Origin: Litoreibacter halocynthiae
Lineage (GTDB): Bacteria; Pseudomonadota; Alphaproteobacteria; Rhodobacterales; Rhodobacteraceae
Length of the DNA stretch: 64,000 nt
Assembly: GCF_004365635.1 (NCBI RefSeq)
Contig: NZ_SOBH01000004.1
Span: 248,001-312,000 of the forward strand
Direction: 5' to 3'
The number at the start of each line of letters is the position of its first letter. The first letter of the stretch is position 1. The position numbers were made by a program, and so were the translations under genes. The notes under the pieces are model-generated. The model did not search any database, had not been told where the DNA came from, and saw only the letters and a program-made list of their open reading frames with translations. Shown in pieces: positions 27,744 to 36,915 of the stretch.

Positions 27744-29339
27744 ATGGCCCCCAAAGTACTCGTATCCGACAAACTCTCCGAGACCGCCGTCCAGATTTTC
27801 CGCGACCGCGGCATCGACGTGGACTTCATGCCCGACCTTGGCAAAGACAAAGAAAAGCTGCTGTCGATCATCGACCAATATGACGGCCTCGCCATCCGGT
27901 CTGCCACCAAGGCGACCGAGAAACTGATCGCCGCCGCTGACAAACTGAAGGTCATTGGCCGTGCTGGTATCGGCGTCGACAATGTCGACATTCCCGCCGC
28001 CTCGAAAAAGGGGATCATCGTGATGAACACCCCGTTCGGCAACATGATCACCACCGCCGAACACGCCATCGCGATGATGTTCGCCGTGGCCCGTCAGATC
28101 CCCGAGGCGTCGGCGTCCACCCATGCAGGCAAGTGGGAAAAATCCAAGTTTATGGGGGTCGAGCTCACCGGCAAAACCCTAGGCGTTATCGGCGCAGGCA
28201 ATATCGGCGGCATCGTCTGCGAACGCGGCGTTGGCCTTAAAATGAAGGTGATCGCCTATGATCCCTTCCTGTCCGAGGAACGCGCAGACAAGCTGAACGT
28301 GACCAAAGTGGAGCTCGACGAATTGTTCGCCCGCTCCGACTTCATCACGCTGCATGTGCCTGCCACCGACAAAACCCGTGGCATGATTTCAAAGGAAAAC
28401 ATCGCCAAGATGAAAGACGGCGTGCGCATCATCAACTGCGCCCGTGGTGGTTTGGTGGACGAGGCCGCACTGGCCGACGCGCTCAAATCCGGCAAGGTCG
28501 CAGGCGCCGCTTTTGATGTGTTCGAGGTCGAACCAGCCACTGACAGCCCGCTGTTCAACCTGCCCAACGTGGTTGTGACCCCTCACTTGGGTGCTGCCAC
28601 CACCGAGGCGCAAGAAAACGTCGCCCTGCAAGTGGCCGAGCAGATGTCGGACTACCTTTTGACAGGCGCGGTTGCCAACGCGCTGAACATGCCCTCCGTC
28701 ACGGCGGAAGAGGCTAAGGTCATGGGGCCATGGGTAAAATTGTCCGAACACCTTGGTGCGTTCATCGGCCAGATGACCGACGAGGCGATGAAGGAAATCC
28801 AGATCACCTATAACGGCAACGTGTCCCAAATGAATCTGGAGGCGCTGAATTGCGCTGCGGTGGCAGGTATCATGAAGGCTACCAATCCAGATGTGAATAT
28901 GGTGTCGGCGCAGGTTATCGCAAAGGAGCGTGGTGTGAAAATTTCGACCACGACGCAGGACAAATCCGGTGTGTTTGACGGCTACGTCAAGCTGACCGTT
29001 GTCACCGACAAGCGCGAGCGGTCGATTGCTGGCACGGTATTCTCCGACGGAAAACCGCGCTTCATCCAGATCAAAGGCATCAACATTGACGCCGAGATCG
29101 GGGAGCACATGCTCTATACCACCAACGAGGATGTCCCCGGCATCATCGGCACTTTGGGCCAGACCATGGGGGAGAATGGAGTGAACATCGCCAACTTCAC
29201 CTTGGGCCGCTCATCCGCCGGAAAAGGTGCAATTGCGCTGCTTTATGTCGATGAACCCGTACCAGCACCGGTCCTCAAGAAACTGACGGAGACTGGCATG
29301 TTCAAACAGGTGAAAACACTGCATTTCGACGTGGCATAA
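27744..29339 (+). CDS. serA: D-3-phosphoglycerate dehydrogenase
   Basis: First step of serine synthesis. 531 residues, the long type with regulatory domains. NAD-binding GVIGAGNIGGIV near residue 150, catalytic-domain markers INCARGGLVDEAAL and VVVTPHLGAATTEAQ, then the allosteric substrate-binding domain and a C-terminal ACT domain (DVPGIIGTLGQTMGENGVNIANFTLGR) that usually binds serine for feedback inhibition. ATG at 27744 after TAGGAG. Strong terminator directly downstream. Confidence 0.96.
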   Translation: MAPKVLVSDKLSETAVQIFRDRGIDVDFMPDLGKDKEKLLSIIDQYDGLAIRSATKATEKLIAAADKLKVIGRAGIGVDNVDIPAASKKGIIVMNTPFGNMITTAEHAIAMMFAVARQIPEASASTHAGKWEKSKFMGVELTGKTLGVIGAGNIGGIVCERGVGLKMKVIAYDPFLSEERADKLNVTKVELDELFARSDFITLHVPATDKTRGMISKENIAKMKDGVRIINCARGGLVDEAALADALKSGKVAGAAFDVFEVEPATDSPLFNLPNVVVTPHLGAATTEAQENVALQVAEQMSDYLLTGAVANALNMPSVTAEEAKVMGPWVKLSEHLGAFIGQMTDEAMKEIQITYNGNVSQMNLEALNCAAVAGIMKATNPDVNMVSAQVIAKERGVKISTTTQDKSGVFDGYVKLTVVTDKRERSIAGTVFSDGKPRFIQIKGINIDAEIGEHMLYTTNEDVPGIIGTLGQTMGENGVNIANFTLGRSSAGKGAIALLYVDEPVPAPVLKKLTETGMFKQVKTLHFDVA

Positions 29340-29359
29340 TCTAAAATCTACACGCATTT

Positions 29360-29392
29360 AACGCCGCTGCCTTCAGGGTGGCGGCGTTTTTC
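29360..29392 (+). terminator. Rho-independent terminator of serC-serA
   Basis: Stem AACGCCGCTGCC with GGGTGGCGGCGTT around the tetraloop TTCA, two G-U pairs inside, followed by a short T run. It ends 53 bp after the serA stop. The next gene is convergent and ends at 29401. Confidence 0.85.
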
Positions 29393-29400
29393 GTTGGCGG

Positions 29401-30969
29401 TTAATCCTTACGGATCAAGCCGGTAATGGCACCCGCCCCCAGCGCCGCAACGATCCATCCGATAGACTTGGCGAACCACCGCACCCACCACGCGATCTTG
29501 CCCAGAGGAGAGCGTGAGGTGGACGGTGCCCAAGCGCCCTCCTGCCCGAAATTCACCAGCGGAATAACCACATCCGCGGCGTAGGCGAAGGCGTTGAACG
29601 TCTCCCAATCCTGCCCGCCCTGACCGGGGGCGGACCAGAACACCGCAGGGTTTTCAGGATGCGACTGGGTCGCCGCGACCCAGTCCTGCGACACGAGAAT
29701 GGGGGCCGCATTCGGCGCCATGTCGCCCGCATCCCACGTCCGCTGGAAGAACACGCCAAGCGAGATGATCATCACAATCGCCACCACCACGGCCCTGCCG
29801 GGCCTGTAGCCGTAGCCGATGGTCCACCGCAGAAAATCATCCGCCACCCGCGCCAAAGCACGTCGCGGGCCGTTAACCCCACGTTCTGCCATCAGGCGTC
29901 TATCTTCCGCGCGCAAAAGGCGCTCCTTGCGCATCAGAACCGAGCGGGCATCTTTGCGGTGACCCAGCGATTGCAGCACGGTCGCAAGCTGCTCGTAGGG
30001 TTGCGAAGTGAAGGGCATGTCGTCCGGCTTGCGGGCAAGCCAGTCCAGACGCGCGGTAATCTTGGTGTCCACATGGCGGGAGAAATCGCTATAGCGAAAC
30101 CCGTCGAGCCTGATCGGATAAGAAGCCCCAGGCCCCACAGGCTCATCCCGAAACCGCGCCACCTCGGCGGCAGCCAGATTGACCATGCCCTTCGTAATGT
30201 GGTTATCGGTCATATACAGGATGCCGTTGATACGAGCCCGCGCGAGGCTCAACGCCATGCCGTAGCCATGCTCCTCGCTGGGATCGAAAACGGGGGCCGT
30301 AATGACGTCATTCTGCGGCAGACTGATAGAGGTGTTGGTGATGAAAAAATCATGCTCGACCCGTGCGGATGAGAAGAACAAGAGCCCCGTCGCGTGCAAC
30401 TCTGTCACGCTCTTGGCATAGGGGTAGTTGCCCAGAAAGACAGAACCCTCCACCCGCAAGGACGGCGCGAAGATGGCGTCTTGCGTGGGGCTTTCGATGG
30501 TCGCGTCGCATATTTGCAGATCGCCACTGATCCGCGCGCCTGCCATCGAAATCTCGCCCATGACGATGGTGCCGGCCCTGATGTAAACCGATCCTGAAAA
30601 CGACGTGTTGTCAGCGGATAATCCCGTCAGGTGACAGGTCGAAAGGTGCAGCCCGCGCAGCCGCGCGTTGACCAGATTGATCGGGTTGCTCAGGTGGCAA
30701 TGCGACAGCGAAATGTCCCGCTCGCAATCGCATCCTTGCAGATCCAGCGTGCCGCTGATCCACGCCCCGCGGAGGCGAATACCCTTGTCGTGCAGCGCGT
30801 CGAATCCCAACAGCAAATGCCGGATTAATTCGCCCCTGATCGTGTGGACAGGCTCGGCGGCTTTGGGCAAGTTCCCATCCCCGACGCTGGTGCGCTCGGG
30901 GTTTGTTGCGTCGTCTATAAGTTTCTGTTCTGCCGCAGAGAACGGAGCAAAGGTATCTAAGGAATTCAT
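29401..30969 (-). CDS. Membrane protein with N-terminal beta-helix-like repeats, function unknown
   Basis: 522 residues. Residues ~60-290 are full of short repeating units of the kind LRGAWISGTLDLQG, INLVNARLRGLHLS, ISMAGARISGDLQI and LARARINGILYM, as in pentapeptide-like or bactofilin-like right-handed beta-helices. Then comes a helical linker (YEQLATVLQSLGHRKDARSV) and a C-terminal part with two hydrophobic segments (around AVVVAIVMIISLGVFF and IGWIVAALGAGAITGLI). Similar proteins in other bacteria carry names such as membrane-associated oxidoreductase, but I see no cofactor motif to support that. Stands alone, with the next gene divergent. Confidence 0.7.
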   Translation of the reverse strand: MNSLDTFAPFSAAEQKLIDDATNPERTSVGDGNLPKAAEPVHTIRGELIRHLLLGFDALHDKGIRLRGAWISGTLDLQGCDCERDISLSHCHLSNPINLVNARLRGLHLSTCHLTGLSADNTSFSGSVYIRAGTIVMGEISMAGARISGDLQICDATIESPTQDAIFAPSLRVEGSVFLGNYPYAKSVTELHATGLLFFSSARVEHDFFITNTSISLPQNDVITAPVFDPSEEHGYGMALSLARARINGILYMTDNHITKGMVNLAAAEVARFRDEPVGPGASYPIRLDGFRYSDFSRHVDTKITARLDWLARKPDDMPFTSQPYEQLATVLQSLGHRKDARSVLMRKERLLRAEDRRLMAERGVNGPRRALARVADDFLRWTIGYGYRPGRAVVVAIVMIISLGVFFQRTWDAGDMAPNAAPILVSQDWVAATQSHPENPAVFWSAPGQGGQDWETFNAFAYAADVVIPLVNFGQEGAWAPSTSRSPLGKIAWWVRWFAKSIGWIVAALGAGAITGLIRKD

Positions 30970-31061
30970 TGGCCGACCGTCGCACGACGCCGTGGCGCGG
31001 GCAAGTTCATGACACAGAAAAGGCTTTACACCCCTACCGCTTGCGTGATTCCGTGCGCTTC

Positions 31062-31622
31062 ATGAGCAAGCGTTACCTTCCCTACTGGATCACCTTCGGC
31101 ATCCTTGTCGCCACGGCCCTCATCCTGCTGTGGATGGGCCGTGTTCCCATGTGCAAATGCGGCTATATCAAGCTGCTGCATCTGGAGACGATGAGTTCCG
31201 AGAACTCGCAGCACATCTCGGACTGGTACACGCCCTCGCACCTGCTGCACGGGTTCATCTTCTACTTTCTGCTCTGGCTGGTTGCGCGGCGGATCAACAT
31301 AGGCTGGCGCCTCACCATCGCCACCGTGATCGAAGCCGCGTGGGAAATTCTGGAAAACACCGACGCCGTCATCAACCGCTACCGCGAGGTGACAATAGCG
31401 CTGGATTACTACGGCGACAGCGTTCTGAACTCGGTCTTCGACATCATCGCCATGTGGGTCGGCTTCTGGCTGGCACACCGGTTGCCAGTGTGGGTCAGCG
31501 TCGCAATCGTGATCATCGCCGAGGTCGTCGTAATGTCCGCCATCCGCGATGGTCTGGCGCTGAATATCATCATGCTGCTTTACCCGCTGGATGCGATCCG
31601 CGAGTGGCAGGCGGCGGGCTAG
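31062..31622 (+). CDS. UPF0314 / DUF2585 family membrane protein
   Basis: 186-residue inner-membrane protein from the ATG at 31062 (MSKRYLPYWITFG). About four to five hydrophobic segments, with the conserved family stretches MCKCGYIKLLH, SQHISDWYTPSHLLHGFIFY, EAAWEILENTDAVINRYRE and DYYGDSVLNSVFDI. Conserved acidic and His residues inside the membrane region suggest an enzyme or metal site, but the function is not known. The start is uncertain: no good ribosome binding site, and the frame continues upstream. Stop shares CTAG with the epimerase. Confidence 0.82.
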   Translation: MSKRYLPYWITFGILVATALILLWMGRVPMCKCGYIKLLHLETMSSENSQHISDWYTPSHLLHGFIFYFLLWLVARRINIGWRLTIATVIEAAWEILENTDAVINRYREVTIALDYYGDSVLNSVFDIIAMWVGFWLAHRLPVWVSVAIVIIAEVVVMSAIRDGLALNIIMLLYPLDAIREWQAAG

Positions 31623-32638
31623 ACCTGATAGTAAACGCGATACCATTCGACAAAGCGCGCAACGCCCGTGCGCACGTCTGTCTTGGGTTGATACCCCGTC
31701 AGGTGCTTTAATAGATCAGCTTCGGCCCATGTCGCAGGCACATCGCCGGGCTGCATATCCATGAAGTTCTTTTTCGCCTCGCGTCCTGTCGCTGCTTCGA
31801 TCGCCTCGATAAACGCCATAAGCTGCACCGGCTCGCCGTTGCCGATATTGACCGCCCGCCACGCCGCGACGGGTGATAGGCTATCGCCGTCTGTGACCTT
31901 ACTTTCGGGGCGCACAGGCGGGGTGTCGACAAGCAACCGGATACCTTCCACCAAGTCGTCGATATAGGTGAAGTCGCGGCTCATGTCGCCGTGGTTGTAG
32001 ACGTCAATCGGGGTCCCTTCGAGTATCGCCTTGGTGAACTTGAACAACGCCATGTCGGGACGCCCCCAAGGACCATACACCGTGAAAAAGCGGAACATCG
32101 TCACGGGCATGTCGTAGAGGTGGGAATAGGAATGGGCCATTGCCTCGTTCGCCTTTTTGGTGGCGGCGTAGAAGCTCATCTGAGTGTCGACCTTGTGGGT
32201 CTCCTCATAAGGCATGACGGTATTTGCACCGTAGATCGACGAAGTGGATGCCATCAACAGATGATCACACGGATGCGCCCGCACAGCCTCCAATACGTTA
32301 AACGCACCGATCAGATTGGCGTCGACATAGGCGCGCGGGTTTTCGATGGACCACCGGACACCGGCTTGCGCGGCAAGATGGATAACGACATCCGGCTCGT
32401 GCTCAGACATGATGTCCATGACCAAGCCGTCCGTTTCCAACAAGCCTTCGATCGGTGTGAAATTAGGGGATTGGGACAGCATCTGATGGCGTCGCTGCTT
32501 CAGCGTCACATCATAGTAATCCGTCATGCCATCGAAGCCCACGACCTTGAAGCCATCCGCCAGCAAACGGGCCGCAACATGGTAGCCAATAAACCCTGCC
32601 GAACCGGAGACCAGTGCGGCGCGTTTCTTTGCTGTCAT
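31619..32638 (-). CDS. NAD-dependent epimerase, UDP-glucuronate 4-epimerase-like
   Basis: 339-residue extended SDR enzyme. NAD-binding GSAGFIGYHVA at the N-terminus, VIHLAAQAGVRWSIENP, catalytic Tyr-Lys in SFYAATKKANE, and the family landmarks FRFFTVYGPWGRPDMALFKFT and VYNHGDMSRDFTYIDDLVEG. These last two are close to UDP-glucuronate/galacturonate 4-epimerases used in polysaccharide synthesis. It stands without other sugar-nucleotide or glycosyltransferase genes, so the polysaccharide it serves is not visible here. Confidence 0.88.
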   Translation of the reverse strand: MTAKKRAALVSGSAGFIGYHVAARLLADGFKVVGFDGMTDYYDVTLKQRRHQMLSQSPNFTPIEGLLETDGLVMDIMSEHEPDVVIHLAAQAGVRWSIENPRAYVDANLIGAFNVLEAVRAHPCDHLLMASTSSIYGANTVMPYEETHKVDTQMSFYAATKKANEAMAHSYSHLYDMPVTMFRFFTVYGPWGRPDMALFKFTKAILEGTPIDVYNHGDMSRDFTYIDDLVEGIRLLVDTPPVRPESKVTDGDSLSPVAAWRAVNIGNGEPVQLMAFIEAIEAATGREAKKNFMDMQPGDVPATWAEADLLKHLTGYQPKTDVRTGVARFVEWYRVYYQV

Positions 32639-32798
32639 GATCGTTACTCCCTGTGTCCAAGCCTACGTCTGGCAATTTGCCTATCAGGTCAAACACGAAA
32701 AAGTGCGACTTTCCGCGAGTTGGTGCCGTTGCCCCTGTTTCGCTTGCATTTCGCCGCTGAGGCCACCAACTGTAAGGCACCCAACCGAGAGTAGCCCA

Positions 32799-33614
32799 AT
32801 GAACCTGCTGCGTTCTTTTTTCAAAAGCAAGAAAGCCGCCACTCAGGAGCACTCTGACGGGCGGAACGTCTCGCGGCCAAACCCGACCTCAGCCCATTTC
32901 GTGGTGGGTGACCTACACGGAACGCTCGATTTGCTTGAACATATTCTAGAGCAAATCGACCATGTTATCGGCTCGTTGGATCTAAGCGATCCCAAGCTGG
33001 TCTTCGTCGGTGACTATGTTGACCGCGGACCGTCAAGCTCCGCCGTCCTGACGCGGCTGTACGAGTTGGCAAGCGAGTTTCCGCAGAACGTGACCTGTAT
33101 CCTTGGCAATCACGAGCAGATGATGCTCGACTTTCTTGACGCTCCAGAAGCCAGGCATGCAAGGTGGTTCCGGAACGGTGCGGCGCAAACTCTGGCCAGC
33201 TTTGGTATCGACCTTCCTGAAGAGGCTGATTGGACAGCGACCTCAGGGGCCATCGCCGCTGCGTTGCGCGCGCAGATGGGCGACCAAGTAGAAGATTGGG
33301 TACGTTCCCTACCGATGTCGGTCAGGTCTGGAAATCTGATGATAACCCATGCCGGAGCCGATCCGGGGCGCGCAATCGACGACCAGTCTTCGCGTGTTCT
33401 GCTCTGGGGTCACCCCGAGTTCCTGAGCCGGGCGCGCTCTGACGGACACTGGGTCGCGCACGGGCACACCGTCATGGAGAACGCTGTTTGCGAAGACGGG
33501 CGCATTTCGGTGGATACTGGTGGGTATTCCACTGGCTGCCTGACTGCTGCCGCGATCCTGCCCGACGGAACCGTCGAGTTTTTACAAACCACGGAGCCTC
33601 GTCAAAACGGCTGA
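32799..33614 (+). CDS. Metallophosphoesterase, PPP-type serine/threonine phosphatase-like
   Basis: 271 residues. All calcineurin-like metal motifs appear: VVGDLHGTLDLL (GDxHG), VFVGDYVDRGP (GDxVDRG), LGNHEQMM (GNHE), later ITHAGADP and VAHGHTVMEN. The GDYVDRGPSS form is that of bacterial PPP protein phosphatases and related ApaH-like enzymes. The N-terminus MNLLRSFFKSKK is a short basic amphipathic stretch. ATG at 32799 was chosen because the frame before it is unlike the family. Divergent from the epimerase gene. Confidence 0.84.
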   Translation: MNLLRSFFKSKKAATQEHSDGRNVSRPNPTSAHFVVGDLHGTLDLLEHILEQIDHVIGSLDLSDPKLVFVGDYVDRGPSSSAVLTRLYELASEFPQNVTCILGNHEQMMLDFLDAPEARHARWFRNGAAQTLASFGIDLPEEADWTATSGAIAAALRAQMGDQVEDWVRSLPMSVRSGNLMITHAGADPGRAIDDQSSRVLLWGHPEFLSRARSDGHWVAHGHTVMENAVCEDGRISVDTGGYSTGCLTAAAILPDGTVEFLQTTEPRQNG

Positions 33615-33711
33615 GGTACCGCTACCGTTCGAATTGGTGACAACGCAACGTAACCTCTACGCCCGCGAAGAAATGCAGTAAGCTTGGCGTGACACACACG
33701 GAGGACCCAGA

Positions 33712-34887
33712 ATGTCTGAAATTATGATCCTGAGCGGCGCACGCACGGCCATCGGCACCTTTGGCGGCGCACTTGCCAGCACCCCCCCTATCGACCTTGG
33801 CGCAACAGTTTCGAAAGCGGCGATGGAGCGGGCCGGGGTCGACCCGTCCCAAATCGGGCATGTTGCGTTCGGCCACGTGATCAACACCGAACCGCGGGAC
33901 ATGTACCTGTCCCGCGCCGCCGCTATGCAAGCAGGTGTTCCTGACACCGTTCCCGCGATGAACGTGAACCGGCTATGCGGCTCCGGCGTGCAAGCGATCG
34001 TCTCGGTGATCCAGTCGCTGATGCTGGGCGACGCAGAGTTCGGCCTTGCGGGTGGCGCAGAAAACATGAGCCGCTCCCCCTACATCATGCCCGACGCGCG
34101 TTGGGGTCAGAAAATGGGCGACATCAAATCCCAAGACATGATGCTGGGCGCGTTGAACTGCCCGTTCGGCACTGGCCATATGGGTATCACCGCCGAGAAC
34201 GTCGCGGCGGAACATAACATCACCCGCGAGGCACAAGACACCTTTGCGCTGGAGAGCCAGACCCGTGCCGCACGCGCCATTGAGGCAGGTTACTTCAAGA
34301 ACGAGATCGTGCCCGTCGAAGTCCGCGTGAAACGTGACATGGTGCCTTTTGACACGGACGAGCACCCCAAAGCGACCTCGCTAGAGGTGTTGGCAGGGCT
34401 GCGTACTGTGTTCCAGAAAGACGGCACCGTAACGGCCGGCAACGCATCCGGCATCAATGATGGTGCTGGCGCAGTCGTGCTGGCCACGGAGGCTGCGGCA
34501 AAGGCATCCGGCCTGACTCCTCGCGCGCGCATCATCGGATATGCCCACGCAGGGGTGCGGCCGGAGGTCATGGGTATTGGCCCCGTTCCCGCGGTGCAAA
34601 ACCTGCTGAAACGCACGGGCCTGAAAGCCAGCGACTTCGACGTGATCGAGTCCAACGAAGCCTTTGCAGCACAAGCACTGGCGGTTTCGCAGGAACTGGG
34701 CCTCGACCCTGCCAAAGTGAATCCCAACGGTGGTGCAATTGCTTTGGGCCACCCGGTTGGGGCGACAGGTGCCATCATCACGGTCAAAGCTTTGCACGAA
34801 CTGGAACGGACCGGCGGATCAAAAGCGCTGATCACCATGTGTATCGGTGGCGGTCAGGGCATAGCCTTGGCGATTGAACGGGTCTGA
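33712..34887 (+). CDS. Acetyl-CoA acetyltransferase (beta-ketothiolase)
   Basis: 391-residue type II thiolase. Nucleophile Cys89 in NVNRLCGSGVQA, catalytic His in NGGAIALGHPVGATGA, second Cys in TMCIGGGQGIALAIERV. Makes or cleaves acetoacetyl-CoA or longer 3-ketoacyl-CoA; the PhaA/BktB group fits. ATG follows GGAGGA. No phaB or phaC nearby, so a role in polyhydroxybutyrate cannot be argued from context. It abuts the convergent pbpC stop directly. Confidence 0.9.
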   Translation: MSEIMILSGARTAIGTFGGALASTPPIDLGATVSKAAMERAGVDPSQIGHVAFGHVINTEPRDMYLSRAAAMQAGVPDTVPAMNVNRLCGSGVQAIVSVIQSLMLGDAEFGLAGGAENMSRSPYIMPDARWGQKMGDIKSQDMMLGALNCPFGTGHMGITAENVAAEHNITREAQDTFALESQTRAARAIEAGYFKNEIVPVEVRVKRDMVPFDTDEHPKATSLEVLAGLRTVFQKDGTVTAGNASGINDGAGAVVLATEAAAKASGLTPRARIIGYAHAGVRPEVMGIGPVPAVQNLLKRTGLKASDFDVIESNEAFAAQALAVSQELGLDPAKVNPNGGAIALGHPVGATGAIITVKALHELERTGGSKALITMCIGGGQGIALAIERV

Positions 34888-36915
34888 TTACTCGGCAAAA
34901 ATAGTGGTGCCCGCGGCGCGGCCTCGGGCATCAATTACCCTTACTTGCAGATACCCGCGTCCTGACGGGACCAGCTGCGCCTGACGCTCCCAGCTGTTGG
35001 TGAGAACCGGCGCGCCGTTTTGCAGCCATGTGAACGGCGCAACACCATCCCTGATTTGAACCGTCACTGCACCATCACGCCGCGCAACGCGCGCGCCATC
35101 AGGTGGAAAGGCCACCTTGGGATGATCCTGCGCCACGCCTTTTTGCTCGGAGCGGCTGGTAAACCGTTGCAGGGGCCGCGGCAGTTCGGCGTTTCCTAAC
35201 AGCAACGCATCGCGTGGCGGCGCAGGCAACGGATCGCTCTGGGGTTTTACCTTATCGAAGGCTTGAAACATGAGCGGCGCGGCCAGCTCTCTACCGAAGG
35301 CCCCCGGCACAGGCGTGCCGTCGACCCGCCCCATCCAGACGCCAATCACATGCCGTCCGTTATACCCAATCGCCCAAGCATCACGGTGCCCGTAAGACGT
35401 CCCCGTCTTGAAGGCGACGTCCTTGCGCCCTGCCATTGCCGGACGCGGAACACCCTTGAGGATATCGCCAATATACCAGCTTGCCCGCTTGCTCAAAACC
35501 GAAGGTAGGGGCGTGATATCCTTTTGAATCGCCGCGAGGGTCTTCGCCCCGTCGGGCTGCGCAATAGCGGCATATAGCTGGACAAGTTCAGTGAGACTTA
35601 AGCCCAAACCACCCAGCGCAATGGCGAGGCCAGCCTGATCACCCGCCAGTTGCGGCGACGTTCCCGCCTGATGCAGTTTAGCAATCAGGTTTGCGGGGCC
35701 AAGCCTGTCCAACACACTCACGACGGGGAGGTTCAAGGAGGCCTGCAAAGCTTCCCGCACACGAATGTCACCGCGAAACAGGCCATCGAAATTCTGCGGC
35801 GCATAAGCCCCGAATTGCATGGGCCGGTCGGAAATCAGCGATTCGGGATGGATTAGACCCTGATCGAACCCCATGCCGTAAATCAACGGCTTCAAGGTCG
35901 ACCCGGGGGAGCGACGCGCCTGCGTCATATCAATAAACCCACCCCGCCGATCATTGGCGTAGCTGGCAGAGCCGACGGACGCGATAATCTCGCCCGTCTG
36001 GTGGTCCGCCACCATAATCGCAGTCGACAGATACTGGCCACCTGCTCCCACGGCCGTGGCAGCCAGCCGTTCCAGCTTTTGCTGAATGCCTGCGTCCAAA
36101 GTGGTGCGAATGACCTGCCCGCCTTCCGTACTGCGAGCGCGGTCCGTCAGATGCGGTGCCAGTGCCGCAAAGTCGTGACGCTTTGCCCGAAGTGTTTGCG
36201 CTGTGTTGTCCTCCGGCTTCAAAGCGCCGTCGCCAACCAGACGCTCCAGAACACGGTTTCGCGCCAGTAGCGCGTGTTTCGGGAAACGGTCGGGTCTGCG
36301 GCTTTCAGGCGATTGCGGCAGCGCGATCAGCATAGCCATCTGCGTTGGGGTCAGGCGGCGCGGTTCTTTGCGGTAATAGGCCAGACTGGCCGCGCGCAGC
36401 CCTTCCAGATTGCCGCCATAGGGTGCGCGCACTAGATAGAGCGACAGGATTTGCTCCTTACTCAGTCGCTGCTCCAACGCCAAGGCAAGCCGGATTTGGC
36501 GCAGCTTTCCGGGCCATGAGCCTGTGCCGCTTTCCTCCAGCAAACGTGCGACCTGCATTGTCAGGGTCGACCCGCCAGAAATGACGCGCCCGTTCCATGC
36601 CGCTTGAGCAGTTGCACGCATCATCGCAACAGGATCAACGCCAGCATGGCTGTAGAAGCGTTTGTCTTCATAGCGGATCAGGAGACGCAAAAACTCCGGA
36701 TCGACTTCGGCGACGGATATGGAAAGCCGCCAGCGGTCGTCTGAGGTTTGAAAAGCCCGCAACAGTGACCCGCGCCGATCAAGGACCTCTACGCCGGTTT
36801 CGATGGCCAGCACCGGCATTTCGGTGCGACCGACCCACCCGTCAAACTGGTCGCGCCCGAGGGCCGCCGCCCAAAGGGCGACAGCCAACACCCCAAATGT
36901 TCGGGCAAGCCTCAC
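34888..36915 (-). CDS. pbpC: Penicillin-binding protein 1C
   Basis: Bifunctional class A peptidoglycan synthase, 675 residues. N-terminal membrane anchor (ARTFGVLAVALWAAALG), transglycosylase domain with EDKRFYSHAGVDP and GGSTLTMQVARLLE, transpeptidase domain with SxxK in RSPGSTLKPLIYG, SLN in QASLNLPV and KTGTS, then the C-terminal PBPC domain that ends in VRVIDARGRAAGTTIFAE. Start is GTG, overlapping the stop of the alpha-2-macroglobulin gene by one base. The pairing of pbpC with this macroglobulin is widespread in proteobacteria. Confidence 0.95.
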   Translation of the reverse strand: MRLARTFGVLAVALWAAALGRDQFDGWVGRTEMPVLAIETGVEVLDRRGSLLRAFQTSDDRWRLSISVAEVDPEFLRLLIRYEDKRFYSHAGVDPVAMMRATAQAAWNGRVISGGSTLTMQVARLLEESGTGSWPGKLRQIRLALALEQRLSKEQILSLYLVRAPYGGNLEGLRAASLAYYRKEPRRLTPTQMAMLIALPQSPESRRPDRFPKHALLARNRVLERLVGDGALKPEDNTAQTLRAKRHDFAALAPHLTDRARSTEGGQVIRTTLDAGIQQKLERLAATAVGAGGQYLSTAIMVADHQTGEIIASVGSASYANDRRGGFIDMTQARRSPGSTLKPLIYGMGFDQGLIHPESLISDRPMQFGAYAPQNFDGLFRGDIRVREALQASLNLPVVSVLDRLGPANLIAKLHQAGTSPQLAGDQAGLAIALGGLGLSLTELVQLYAAIAQPDGAKTLAAIQKDITPLPSVLSKRASWYIGDILKGVPRPAMAGRKDVAFKTGTSYGHRDAWAIGYNGRHVIGVWMGRVDGTPVPGAFGRELAAPLMFQAFDKVKPQSDPLPAPPRDALLLGNAELPRPLQRFTSRSEQKGVAQDHPKVAFPPDGARVARRDGAVTVQIRDGVAPFTWLQNGAPVLTNSWERQAQLVPSGRGYLQVRVIDARGRAAGTTIFAE

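Noticed and set aside
29401-30969. Ion channel or oxidoreductase assignment for the beta-helix/membrane protein
   Set aside because: No selectivity filter, Rossmann fold or cofactor motif is visible, so I left it as unknown.
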